DNA from: Streptomyces sp. AM 2-1-1
GTDB lineage: Bacteria; Actinomycetota; Actinomycetes; Streptomycetales; Streptomycetaceae
Reading direction: 5' to 3'
Assembly: GCF_029167645.1 (NCBI RefSeq)
Contig: NZ_CP119147.1
Coordinates: 4,792,501 to 4,856,500, forward strand
Length of the DNA: 64,000 nt
Part shown: positions 8,497-16,651 of the stretch, in pieces
How the letters are laid out: every line of letters begins with the position of its first letter
Position numbering within the stretch: the first letter of the stretch is position 1
Notes under the pieces: model-generated
What the model was told of the DNA's origin: nothing
Database searches by the model: none
Seen by the model: only the letters and a program-made list of their open reading frames with translations
Made by a program: the position numbers and the translations under genes

Positions 8497-9931
8497 TTAT
8501 CGCGGCGTAATATTGTAATGATTTGAATAGACTCGCAACTTTTTCATGATGTACGCCGCAATGGATGCGGCCTTGCAGTGGGCGTCACTGAGATGGTGGA
8601 ATTCCATGTGCAACTCTCGGTCGCCGAAAGGGATTACGGCGTCCGCGTAGATGTCCTGTTCGCCTAGGTCTACTTCGAACCGGCCGGTGCTAGCCGAAAA
8701 AACGGGCACATTTTTTTCCGCGATAGCGCAAATTGCCTGGTTGATCACCTTGTGTCGACTCGCGGAGGAGCTTTGAATGAATGCAAATGAGTCAAGAACC
8801 GTGTCCGACGTCTTTCCTTTTGTGGTGGACGTCAGTTCGTTGACGCCGGATCCATTGATATACTTACTGAAATCCGTGCTCTTAAAGGTCGTGTCGGCAT
8901 TTGCTGGGCTTTTTCCGATGCCCTTTTCCCTAAGGGTTGAGCGCATGTCTTGTGGCCCATACTCCGCTATTGCGTATACGACGGAACTAGGAGTCATGGT
9001 GACTAGTTTTGCGCGAAAGAGTGAGATTACATAAGCCAAGTGGTGTTGCGGAGAAGAATTCCTTGCCTGCCACCACTTCCCGGCCTCCGAACGTGGGGAG
9101 TACCCGACGAGTTCTTCGGCTTTGAGGACCATGGTTCCGGCCCGGCGCAGGCGGTTAGCCTCGCCGACTACAGCACTGGTGGAGGTTACTACGAATAGGA
9201 TTTCGGGCAGGTCCTGGGAGATCTGGACCATATCTATTCGTTCGGCAATTTCGTCTCGAACTGCTCCGAGAAATTCTCCTACTGTGTCGCTTTTTGCGAT
9301 CGATGTCTCTGTGTAATCCGAGCTCAATCCAAGGTCTTCCAGGCGTTGGTCAAGCTGAATGAATAGTCTCTCCAGAACGTCATTCCAAGATGACTTCGGT
9401 GGCCCGGAGATAGTGACGTCGGCGCTTCTTGGCGTTAGGGAATTTCCGCCCACCGTCCGCGCCATGGAAATGAGTTCTTGCTTCCATTCTTCGCTAGTGG
9501 TTGGCCAGACGACAATGACATCTTGACGCCCCCTCAAGAGCTGATTCAATGAGGCCATGAATTGCCGGAGGCCAACAGTGTCATCTGATGCCTCCCGTCC
9601 GTCGAGAAGAACCAGGAGTGACTTCTTAGTCGGGGCGGGAATTGCCCTCTAGCCAGGCGCTGATTTCCCGAAGTGGGACTGTGGCTGGAACGGGCAAGAC
9701 GGATTCGAATCGATCTGCCATGTTGATCGAAGCCGACCACGCGGACGTCGTCTTTCCGCAGCCGCTGCTGCCGCTCAGGAATGCCAATATGCCCCCACCC
9801 TGAATTTCGGTGGTCCGCCGCAGAATCTCAAATTTTTTCATGTCCTGTGGCACGCGAACGATCAATGGCGTGGAGCTTAGGCGTTCGTCTACGAGAATGT
9901 GTTCGAACCTGGTGGGGATTTTCACAGACAA
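8497..9931 (-). pseudogene. P-loop ATPase, split by a frameshift
   Basis: Two leftward frames join into one protein. The first (TTG 9931, GGGAGAAG upstream) encodes about 100 residues with Walker A LSGSSGCGKTTSAWSA and ends at 9626. The second frame, open before the stop of the first, reads TKKSLLVLLDGREASDDT, a Walker-B-like strand, then continues as MASLNQLLRGRQDVIVVWPTTSEEW for a further 350 residues to 8497. A single +1/-1 shift near 9630-9650 explains the split. The C-terminal 200 residues match nothing I know. The DNA is much lower in GC than the chromosome. It may be inactive, a sequencing error or, less likely, a recoded gene. Role unknown; NTPases of this kind are common in defence and regulatory cargo. 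Confidence 0.7.
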
Positions 9932-10335
9932 TGAACTTCTCCCGGTCTGATCGAGCGCAGTGGCGGCGGGGCCAGCATACGCAGGACCACCAAGTCGGCG
10001 GAGCGGGTTTGGCCGGTGTCCTGCCCGGTTTGGGGTCGAGCGTGATCAGGGGGCCGTACGCTGGCCGGCAACTCGGGCAGGCTGTGATCCTGCCCGGAAT
10101 TTGAACGAGTGGCCCCTGGTCTTGCTCGACGCGGGCCCCGAACCGGGGAGGTGGCTAAAGCCGTGGAGCCGACCGCCCCAGCCACAGCGGGTTAACCCCA
10201 CCGCGGCGTTGCTCCATCGGCGCGACCGGCGTAGCCGTGGCCAGAGCGGGCCGAAGGCAGGAGCGCAGGCCCCGGCGGGGAGCCGGGGAGCGCGCGGCGA
10301 GCGGAGTGAGCCGCCTTGATGAAGTAGAGAAAGTC
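9932..10335. other. GC-rich remnant DNA, no supported gene
   Basis: Composition changes abruptly from the low-GC ATPase gene to high GC. No frame carries a recognisable rep, excisionase or transfer protein. It is probably left over from the deletion that removed the element's replication region. Confidence 0.4.
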
Positions 10336-10619
10336 TTATCCCGCTGGGATGAGGTTCCTGCCGTCGTGGCTCCGGACGTGAGGCCCGTTCTCGTCCAGCG
10401 CGTCCAGGAGCCGGACCGCGTACGCCTCGCTCATGCGGTCGGTGACCTCGTCGGGGGTGAGCCAGGAGACGGCCGTGGTCTCGCTGGAGGCGCGTTCGGT
10501 CCCGCCCCACGGCTTGCAGCGGAAGACCATCGCGACGATGCCGCGGATCGTGTTCTTGTAGACCCCGGTGAGTTCGTCGATCTCGACGTGGATGCCGGTC
10601 TCCTCCAAAACCTCGCACC
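10336..10619 (-). pseudogene. Nudix hydrolase, C-terminal fragment
   Basis: The visible protein reads EVLEETGIHVEIDELTGVYKNT, then IVAMVFRCKPWGG, TTAVSWLTPDEV and DRMSEAYAVRLLDAL, and ends in TAA. The first stretch is the second half of a Nudix box (RExxEExG) and the remainder is a normal Nudix C-terminal half. The N-terminal half, including the Gly and first Glu of the box, is missing; the sequence switches at about 10620 to an integrase gene on the other strand. Nudix genes next to the integrase are known in pSAM2-type elements, where Pif has a Nudix motif. The fragment cannot be catalytically active. Confidence 0.75.
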
Positions 10620-10621
10620 TC

Positions 10622-10951
10622 CAGCCCGGTGATCTCCTCTTCCAAGGTGAGGCGGGCGGCGTCCTCGCGGGCTCGGTGATCCGGCGGGCCTGGCGAAGTG
10701 CGCGCGAGGCGGTGTTGGCTCCGCACGTCCTCGAATCGCCCACCGGACGGCGGGTGTACGACAACCGGCACACGCGCCTGACGAAGTGGCTGAATGACGG
10801 CGTTCCGCCGGCCCAGGTCGCGGACTGGGCGGGCAACAGTGTTCCGGTTCTTCTGGCCACCTACGCGCGATGCGTGGAAGGGCAACTTCCCGATCTCAAG
10901 AGGCGGCTCGAAGCGGCGGGGGACCTCCCGGAGTCGCCCGACGCTGGTTGA
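10622..10951 (+). pseudogene. Tyrosine integrase, C-terminal fragment
   Basis: The frame reads PGDLLFQGEAGGVLAGSVIRRAW, then GRRVYDNRHTRLTKWLNDGV, VADWAGNS and VLLATYARCVEGQ. These match the C-terminal catalytic half of Streptomyces tyrosine integrases: the RH of box II, the W-G/S motif and the nucleophilic Tyr in LLATYARC. The first catalytic Arg, the core-binding domain and the arm-binding domain are missing, because the gene is cut at about 10620 where the Nudix fragment begins. It lies 130 nt from attR, as expected for int, and its absence explains why the element is stuck. Confidence 0.85.
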
Positions 10952-11081
10952 CCGTTCGCCGAAAACTTCGACTCGTATTCGACTCAGCCACCCGCAAAAA
11001 CCCGGTGACAGCCGTACAGCCCCGGTGTCCGACCTTGATCGCAGAGGGGGATGCCGGGGCTTCGCCGTCCCCGCCGAAACC

Positions 11082-11178
11082 GCCCTGAACAGCGAAAAGC
11101 CCTCCCGATGGGGAGGGCTCTCGGCGGTGCCCCCGGCAGGACTCGAACCTGCGGCCAAGCGCTTAGAAGGCGCCTGCT
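11082..11178. repeat. attR: right direct repeat of the element
   Basis: Partner of 2766-2861. It spans the tRNA terminator hairpin and the 3' part of the intact tRNA-Arg gene up to the anticodon stem, where similarity with the left copy ends. Confidence 0.85.
11098..11119 (-). terminator. tRNA-Arg terminator
   Basis: Perfect 9-bp stem AGCCCTCCC / GGGAGGGCT with a 4-nt loop, followed on the minus strand by TTTTC. It sits directly downstream of tRNA-Arg and is duplicated at 2782-2803 in attL. Confidence 0.85.
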
Positions 11179-11200
11179 CTATCCACTGAGCTACGGGGGC
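11128..11200 (-). tRNA. tRNA-Arg (anticodon TCT)
   Basis: Complete 73-nt cloverleaf. The acceptor stem pairs GCCCCCG with CGGGGGC, with discriminator A. The D arm contains GCTCAGTGGATAGAGC, the anticodon loop is CTTCTAA (anticodon TCT) and the T loop is TTCGAGT. CCA is not encoded. It decodes AGA, a rare codon in Streptomyces. Its 3' part is the insertion site of the element to its left and was restored by element-borne sequence. Confidence 0.95.
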
Positions 11201-11516
11201 CGGGTGTGGGCCGTGGCCGACGGGGCCCTGTTGCGGGTGAGTCCTTGGCCGTGCCGGGACAAGGATAGGGCTCTTGCTGGTGTGTCCCGGTTGCTTCACC
11301 TGCGTGGCACCTTGTGGAGGTTCCGTGAAGCGAACCGATAATCGCAGCTGAGTCCGGATCGCGCACCGGTTTTCGGGCCGGATCGCGCGGGTGTTGTGCA
11401 CTCGTTATGCCCACGCTGCGCGGGTTCCCCCTGCCCTCGGAGTGGAATTGCCGCGCAGGGGAGCCCATACGCTTCAAAAAGGCGCCAAAAGCGGGCATTC
11501 TTCGCACGTGGTGACC
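11201..11516. other. Region between tRNA-Arg and dynA
   Basis: Contains the 5' flanks of two divergent transcription units (tRNA-Arg leftward, dynA rightward). No additional gene is supported. Promoters are expected here, but no unambiguous -35/-10 pair was found. Confidence 0.4.
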
Positions 11517-13223
11517 ATGGATGTACGGCCTCAGCTCATCGACGCACTCTCCGCCCTGCGCGACCGGGTCGCCGCCGTGCGTCTCCCGCTGCCGCTCCCC
11601 GGAGCGGAACGGGCCCGCCAGACGAGGGCCGAACTGCTCGCCCAGCTCGACGACTACCTGCTGCCCCGGCTCAAGGCCCCGGAGGCGCCGCTGCTCGCGG
11701 TGATCGGCGGATCCACCGGTGCCGGGAAGTCGACGCTGGTCAACTCCCTCGTGGGGTGCCGGGTCAGTGAGGCCGGGGTGTTGCGGCCCACGACCCGGAC
11801 GCCGGTGCTGGTCTGCCACCCGGACGACCACCACTGGTTCGCCGACGTCCGTGTGCTGCCGGAGCTGATCCGGGTCTGGCTGCCGCCCGGGCGCGGAGTC
11901 GGGGCGGACGGGATCGAGGAAGTGGGGGTCGGGCGGGCCCGCGGGGCCGCCCAGGAGCTGCGGATCGAGACGGCGATGAGCCTGCCGCGCGGACTCGCGC
12001 TGCTCGACGCCCCCGACATCGACTCGCTCGTCGAACGGAACCGGGTCCTCGCCGCCGAGCTCGTCTGCGCGGCCGACGTGTGGGTGATGGTGACCACGGC
12101 GTCCCGGTACGCCGACGCGGTGCCCTGGCACATGCTCCGTACGGCGAAGGAGTACGACGCCTCGCTGGTCAGCGTGCTCGACCGGGTACCTCACCAGGTG
12201 GTGGGGGAGGTCTCCCGCCAGTACGCCGCGTTGATGACCCGGGCGGGCCTCGGGGACGTACCGCGCTTCACCATCCCCGAGCTGCCCGAGTCGGCGGGCG
12301 GCGGCAGCGGTCTGCTGCCCACCTCCGCGGTCGCACCGTTGCGCGCCTGGCTCGCCCACCGGGCCCAGGACCCCGCGGCCCGCCAGCAGGCGGTGGGCCG
12401 CACGGCGGCCGGGGTCATGGACTCCCTGAACGTACGGATGCCCGCCCTCGCCGGGGCCGTCGCCCAGCAGTACGCGGCGGCCGTCCGGCTCACCGGTGCC
12501 GTCGAGGAGGCCTACGAGAAGGAGGCCGACCGCATCCGCCGGCGGCTCCGGAACGGCGCCGTGCTGGCCGGGGACGCCCGGACGCGCTGGCGCGGGTACC
12601 CGTTGGACAGCTCGGCCGGGGAGGTGCTGGAGGCACTGGTGGAGAGCCTGGTCGCGTTGATCCAGTGCGCCGTCGCCGCCGCCGACGAGAAGATCCGCAC
12701 GGCCTGGCGGCAGGATCCGGCCGCAGCGGCCTTCCGCTTCGAGCGCGGGGGTGGGGAGGGCGGCCCGCGGGACGACGCCGGCCGGGAGAACGGTTCTCGG
12801 AACGGCAGCGGGCGGGGGAACGGCGGCTGGGGGCCGGCGGAGGACGCCGAGGGACGGATCGCCGTGGTCGTGCGCCGGTGGCGGCGGGTCGTCGAGGAGC
12901 TGGCCGAGGAGGAGGTGGGCCGGATCGACCGCAGCGTCGCGCCGGACCCCGAGACCGTCGCCGCGCTGCTCGCCGCCGCCCTGCTGGGCGGCCGCCGTGC
13001 CCGTAGCGCCGGGGAGCAGCTCGCCGAACGCATCGGCGCCCAGGGCGCGTTGCGGTTGCGGGACAAGGGCGGGGCCCTGTTGACCAGCTATCTGGACCAG
13101 GTGCTCCGGGTGGAACGGGAGCGGCGGCTCGCCCCGCTCGACGCGCTCGACATCGCGCCTGAACCACAAGCGGAGCTGATCGCCGCACTGTCCGTGTTGC
13201 AGAAGGAGAGGAGGCAGCGATGA
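11517..13223 (+). CDS. dynA: Dynamin-like GTPase DynA
   Basis: A 568-residue GTPase with no membrane segment. It has a G1 P-loop [10 protein letters not shown] around residue 64-73, a G2-region Thr in LRPTTRTPV, and a G3 motif LLDAPDIDS around 162-170. A long helical C-terminal half interrupted by a Gly/Arg/Asn-rich stretch (about 410-440) follows. The pair with dynB and the neighbouring second SSB match the locus of dynamin-like proteins that stabilise Z-rings during sporulation septation in Streptomyces. The symbol is from memory of that locus. ATG 11517 is used; GTG codons at 11508 and 11511 are alternatives and none has a strong ribosome binding site. The stop overlaps the dynB start (ATGA). 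Confidence 0.8.
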   Translation: MDVRPQLIDALSALRDRVAAVRLPLPLPGAERARQTRAELLAQLDDYLLPRLKAPEAPLLAVIGGSTGAGKSTLVNSLVGCRVSEAGVLRPTTRTPVLVCHPDDHHWFADVRVLPELIRVWLPPGRGVGADGIEEVGVGRARGAAQELRIETAMSLPRGLALLDAPDIDSLVERNRVLAAELVCAADVWVMVTTASRYADAVPWHMLRTAKEYDASLVSVLDRVPHQVVGEVSRQYAALMTRAGLGDVPRFTIPELPESAGGGSGLLPTSAVAPLRAWLAHRAQDPAARQQAVGRTAAGVMDSLNVRMPALAGAVAQQYAAAVRLTGAVEEAYEKEADRIRRRLRNGAVLAGDARTRWRGYPLDSSAGEVLEALVESLVALIQCAVAAADEKIRTAWRQDPAAAAFRFERGGGEGGPRDDAGRENGSRNGSGRGNGGWGPAEDAEGRIAVVVRRWRRVVEELAEEEVGRIDRSVAPDPETVAALLAAALLGGRRARSAGEQLAERIGAQGALRLRDKGGALLTSYLDQVLRVERERRLAPLDALDIAPEPQAELIAALSVLQKERRQR

Positions 13224-15598
13224 CTGCCGTCGTGGACCAGGGCTGGGGCAAGGGAGACCGGGGCCCGGAGAGGAAGGGCGCCGGCGGGGAGAGGCCCCGC
13301 GCGGGCGCGGAGGAGGCGACAGGGCCGGGAGCACCTGTCCGCGCGGCGTCGGACGTCGATCGTCCCGTTCCCGCAGCCGGGGATCCGGCGAGGGTTGACC
13401 CGACGAAGGTTCCCGGCCCCTCGGAGGCGGGTGGACGGGGACTGCCGGACCCGCCCGGAGCGGTCGGGGACTCCGACCCCCAGGGCACGGGGGTCGTCCC
13501 GGCGGGGGTGCCCTCGCACTGGGACGACGGGCTCATCGCCCGGCGGGCGGCGGCCGCGCGGCGCAAGCGTCCCGAGGGCAACGGGCTCGGGAGGAGCGAA
13601 CCGGAGGACGAAGCGGGGCCCGAGGTGGAGGCGTACGTGTCGTCGGGCGGCACCCTCCGGCCGAGGCTCGACGCCCTGCGCGAGCTGGTCGGCCTCTCCC
13701 GCGCGCGGCTCGACCAGGAGACGCTCGCCGAGGCGGGGCGGGTGCTCGACGAAGCGGCCGCGCGGCAGCGGCTCTCCGCCCGGCACACCGTGGTCGCCCT
13801 CGCCGGGGCGACGGGCAGCGGGAAGTCCTCCCTCTTCAACGCCCTCGCCGGAGCGCAGATCTCCGACACCGGGGTACGCCGCCCGACCACCTCCTCCCCG
13901 ATCGCGTGCAGTTGGACGGACGGGGCGGCCGGCCTGCTCGACCGGCTGGCGATCCCGGGCCGGCTCCGCCGCAGACCGCAGGCGGGCGCTGCCGCCGCCG
14001 ACGCGGCGCTCCAGGGGCTCGTCCTGGTGGATCTCCCCGACCACGACTCGGCCGCCCCCGGCCATCGGGAACAGGTCGACCGGGTGCTCGCCCTCGTCGA
14101 CGCCGTCGTCTGGGTCGTGGACCCGGAGAAGTACGGCGACGCGGCTCTGCACGAGCGCTACCTGCGCCCTCTCGCAGGCCACGCGGAGGTCAGCTTCGTC
14201 GTGCTCAACCAGATCGACCGGTTGCCCGGTGAGGCGGCCGACCTCGTCCTCGACGACCTGCGCCGGCTGCTCGACGAGGACGGCATGGCGGTGGGCGAGC
14301 ACGGCGACCCCGGCGCCACCGTGCTGGCCCTGTCCGCCCTCACCGGCGAGGGGGTCGGCGAACTGCGCGAGCTGCTGGGCGCGTTCGTGCAGGAGCGGAC
14401 CGCCGCCCAGCGCCGGCTCTCCGCCGATGTGGACGCCGCCGCCGCGCGGCTTCGGCCGGTGTACGTCGCGGAGGGGCGGTCCGGACTCGGAGAGCGGGCC
14501 CGGGAGGAATTCACCGACCGGCTCGCCGACGCGGTCGGTGCCTCGGCGGCCGGGCAGGCGGCCGAGCGGGAGTGGCGCCGGAACGCGGGCCGGGCGTGCG
14601 GCACCCCCTGGCTGCGGCTGTGGCGCTGGTACGAGTCGACGCGCAGGCTCGGCGGCCTGGAGCGGATGGGCCAGGTCCTGACGCCCCCGCGCGAGGAAGA
14701 GGAAGCGACCGCGCGGCAACGGGTCGAGCAGGCCGTACGCGTGGTGGCGGACGACGCCGCCGGAGGCCTCCCGGACCCATGGGCCCGGGCGGTGCGCGAG
14801 GCCGCTTACAACGGCGCCAAGGGCCTGTCCGAGGCGTTGGACGCCCTGGCGGAGCAGGCTGCCGCGACCACCTCCACCCGGGGCCGGGGGGCCGGCGGCG
14901 GCCCGGTGAAGGGCCGCGACGGCACGGGAAGGGGTACGGACGCCACGGGGACGCACGACGTGACCGGGACGCACGACGTGACCCGCACGTACGACGTGAC
15001 CAGGACGCACGACGGCGTGGGCCCGGCGGACCCGGCGGGCCCGGCGGACGGGGTCACCGGGCGGGGCGGAGCGGCGCGGTGGCGCGGTGCCGCCGCGCAG
15101 GACGGGCCGGGCCGCGGGTCCGGTACGCGCGGCGCCGGCCGGTTCGGACGGAAGCGGTCCCGGAGCGCCGGCGCGGCGGCCGGAGTCGGGGGCGTCGGCG
15201 GCGCGCCGGTCCCCCTGAGCCGCCCCGCCCGGCCGCCGCGCCCCAAGTGGTGGCCGGCGGCGGTCCTGGTCCAGGCGTCCATGACCCTGCTGCAGATCTT
15301 CGGCGGGCTGTGGCTCGTCGGCCAGATCGCCGGAGTGCTGGAACCGGGGCTGATCGTCCCCGCCCTGGTGATGCTCGCCGGAGTCGTCGGCGGCCCGCTG
15401 GTGGAGTGGGCGTGCGCGGCGGCCGCGCGGGGCCCGGCACGGAGGTACGGGCAGGAGACCGAGCGACGGCTGCGGGACGCGGCGGCCGGATGCGGGCGCG
15501 CCAGGGTCCTCGATCCGGTGGCCGCCGAACTCGCCCGTTACCGCGAAGTGCGCGAGCGGTACGGGGCGGTGACGGAGTTGTCCACAACCGGCCGGTAA
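13220..15598 (+). CDS. dynB: Dynamin-like GTPase DynB, membrane protein
   Basis: A 792-residue protein translationally coupled to dynA. The first 130 residues are low-complexity (Gly/Pro/Arg/Glu). The GTPase domain has P-loop [12 protein letters not shown] near residue 195 and VDLPDHDS near 270. A variable Gly/Arg-rich linker around residues 550-660 contains an in-frame hexapeptide repeat. Two hydrophobic segments at about 677-733 ([18 protein letters not shown] and [20 protein letters not shown]) anchor it in the membrane, followed by a short helical tail. In Streptomyces the partner protein is recruited to the divisome through such a membrane dynamin. It is followed by ssbB. Confidence 0.8.
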   Translation: MTAVVDQGWGKGDRGPERKGAGGERPRAGAEEATGPGAPVRAASDVDRPVPAAGDPARVDPTKVPGPSEAGGRGLPDPPGAVGDSDPQGTGVVPAGVPSHWDDGLIARRAAAARRKRPEGNGLGRSEPEDEAGPEVEAYVSSGGTLRPRLDALRELVGLSRARLDQETLAEAGRVLDEAAARQRLSARHTVVALAGATGSGKSSLFNALAGAQISDTGVRRPTTSSPIACSWTDGAAGLLDRLAIPGRLRRRPQAGAAAADAALQGLVLVDLPDHDSAAPGHREQVDRVLALVDAVVWVVDPEKYGDAALHERYLRPLAGHAEVSFVVLNQIDRLPGEAADLVLDDLRRLLDEDGMAVGEHGDPGATVLALSALTGEGVGELRELLGAFVQERTAAQRRLSADVDAAAARLRPVYVAEGRSGLGERAREEFTDRLADAVGASAAGQAAEREWRRNAGRACGTPWLRLWRWYESTRRLGGLERMGQVLTPPREEEEATARQRVEQAVRVVADDAAGGLPDPWARAVREAAYNGAKGLSEALDALAEQAAATTSTRGRGAGGGPVKGRDGTGRGTDATGTHDVTGTHDVTRTYDVTRTHDGVGPADPAGPADGVTGRGGAARWRGAAAQDGPGRGSGTRGAGRFGRKRSRSAGAAAGVGGVGGAPVPLSRPARPPRPKWWPAAVLVQASMTLLQIFGGLWLVGQIAGVLEPGLIVPALVMLAGVVGGPLVEWACAAAARGPARRYGQETERRLRDAAAGCGRARVLDPVAAELARYREVRERYGAVTELSTTGR
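14948..15019 (+). repeat. 18-bp tandem repeat inside dynB
   Basis: Four units of 18 bp; the first two are identical (GGGACGCACGACGTGACC), the third has three changes and the fourth is degenerate. It encodes repeats of THDVTG/R in the linker before the membrane segments. It keeps the reading frame and is likely length-variable between strains. Confidence 0.85.
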
Positions 15599-15835
15599 TC
15601 CACAGGCCCCTGCACGATCGCCCCACCCCGTTCAGCATGGAGACCTCGCCACCGGCTCGTGAACGGCACCCGCCGGCCCGGACGGTGGCGGGGCGGTCGC
15701 ACGGGGGAGTGAGAGCCTCGCGCGCCCACCGGTGCGCGGGGCTCTCTCGCGTAGCGGGCCGGGCCGCGAGGACCGCCGTGTGCGGCACGACGGGAAGAGG
15801 GGACCGGAGATGGGACAGGACAGAGGGGCCGGGAC

Positions 15836-16408
15836 ATGAACGAGACCTTGGTGACGCTGGTCGGCAACGCCGCGACGGCGGTGGACTTCCGGGAGACCAC
15901 CTCCGGCGGGATGGCGCGGTTCCGCCTCGCCGTGACACCACGCCGCTGGGACCGGGAGAAACAGCTCTGGGCCGACGGGCACACGAGCTTCTACACGGTG
16001 TGGGCGTGGCGGGCCCTGGCGTCGAACCTGGCGGCCTCCGTCTCGGTGGGCGAACCCCTGCTGGTGCACGGCCGGCTGAAGGTACGGGAGGAGGAACGCG
16101 ACGGCGCGCGGCGGACGTTCGTGGACGTCGAGGCGGTGGCGGTGGGCCACGATCTGAGCCGGGGATCCGCCGCGTTCCGGCGGGCGGTGCGACGCGAGCC
16201 GCCGCTCGGCGCCGGGACGGGAGCAGGGGACGCGGAGGGTCCGGTTTTCGCGAGCGAATCCGCTGCCGGCGGCCCCTCCTGGGAGGTCGATCCCGCAGCC
16301 GGGAGAGCGGGCCCCCCGGGAGCGACGGCGGATCCGGAGTCCGGCGAGGGCCCACGCCGCCGGACGGGGCGTCAGGAACGGCATGTGGGGCTCGTGTCGG
16401 CACCCTGA
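15836..16408 (+). CDS. ssbB: Single-stranded DNA-binding protein, SsbB type
   Basis: A 190-residue protein. Residues 1-110 form the OB-fold of bacterial SSB (MNETLVTLVGNAATAVDFRE, then ARFRLAVTPRRWDREKQLW, SFYTVWAWRALASNLAASV and GEPLLVHGRLKVREEERDG). The C-terminal tail is Gly/Pro/Arg-rich and ends in LVSAP, so the acidic DDDIPF-type tip that binds repair proteins is absent. That fits the second Streptomyces SSB, which acts in chromosome segregation during sporulation, rather than the replication SSB. GAGGGG lies about 10 nt before the ATG. It follows dynB by 237 bp. Confidence 0.85.
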   Translation: MNETLVTLVGNAATAVDFRETTSGGMARFRLAVTPRRWDREKQLWADGHTSFYTVWAWRALASNLAASVSVGEPLLVHGRLKVREEERDGARRTFVDVEAVAVGHDLSRGSAAFRRAVRREPPLGAGTGAGDAEGPVFASESAAGGPSWEVDPAAGRAGPPGATADPESGEGPRRRTGRQERHVGLVSAP

Positions 16409-16651
16409 AGCCGCCGACACGCGCTCGGTGAGCGGTTGGTGACGGGGTGCTGTCCGATTCCACCGTGCGGCGTGGGACGGGAGTGACGGTGATAACGATT
16501 GCGATTCGGAATGGTTGTACGACAGTAAGACGGGAAGCGTATCTGGCCCCCGTCCATAGGATTCCCCCGTACTCATGGGCACTTGAGTCTGTCGGCGGGG
16601 CACTCCCCACACGCGCACCGAGCGCGAGGGCCCCGCCCGGAGGGGAATTCT

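Larger units (their letters stand above)
2766..11178. mobile_element. Degraded integrative element in tRNA-Arg(TCT)
   Basis: The block is bounded by a 96/97-nt direct repeat (2766-2861 and 11082-11178) with three mismatches and one indel. The repeat contains the 3' part of tRNA-Arg and its terminator. This is the signature of tyrosine-integrase insertion into the 3' end of a tRNA gene, with the intact tRNA rebuilt at the integrase end. Within it are a KorSA-like GntR gene with palindromic operators, several small element-type genes, lower-GC cargo genes and, next to the intact tRNA, the C-terminal remnant of a tyrosine integrase. No FtsK-like transfer gene, replication initiator, excisionase or phage structural gene is visible. 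The best reading is a deleted actinomycete integrative and conjugative element that can no longer move on its own. Confidence 0.85.

Noticed and set aside
9600..9680. Programmed frameshift in the ATPase gene
   Set aside because: No slippery heptamer followed by a clear stimulatory hairpin was seen; a simple mutation or sequencing error is more likely.
9932..10335. Possible replication or excision gene of the element
   Set aside because: Looked for Rep, excisionase and FtsK-like signatures in all frames and found none; only remnant GC-rich DNA.
2766..11178. Prophage
   Set aside because: No capsid, terminase, tail or lysis genes; regulator type and small genes point to a conjugative-type element.
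11163..13334. 723-codon minus-strand frame over dynA
   Set aside because: Antisense shadow of a clear GTPase gene; its sequence is Pro/Gly/Arg-rich and runs through the tRNA-Arg gene.
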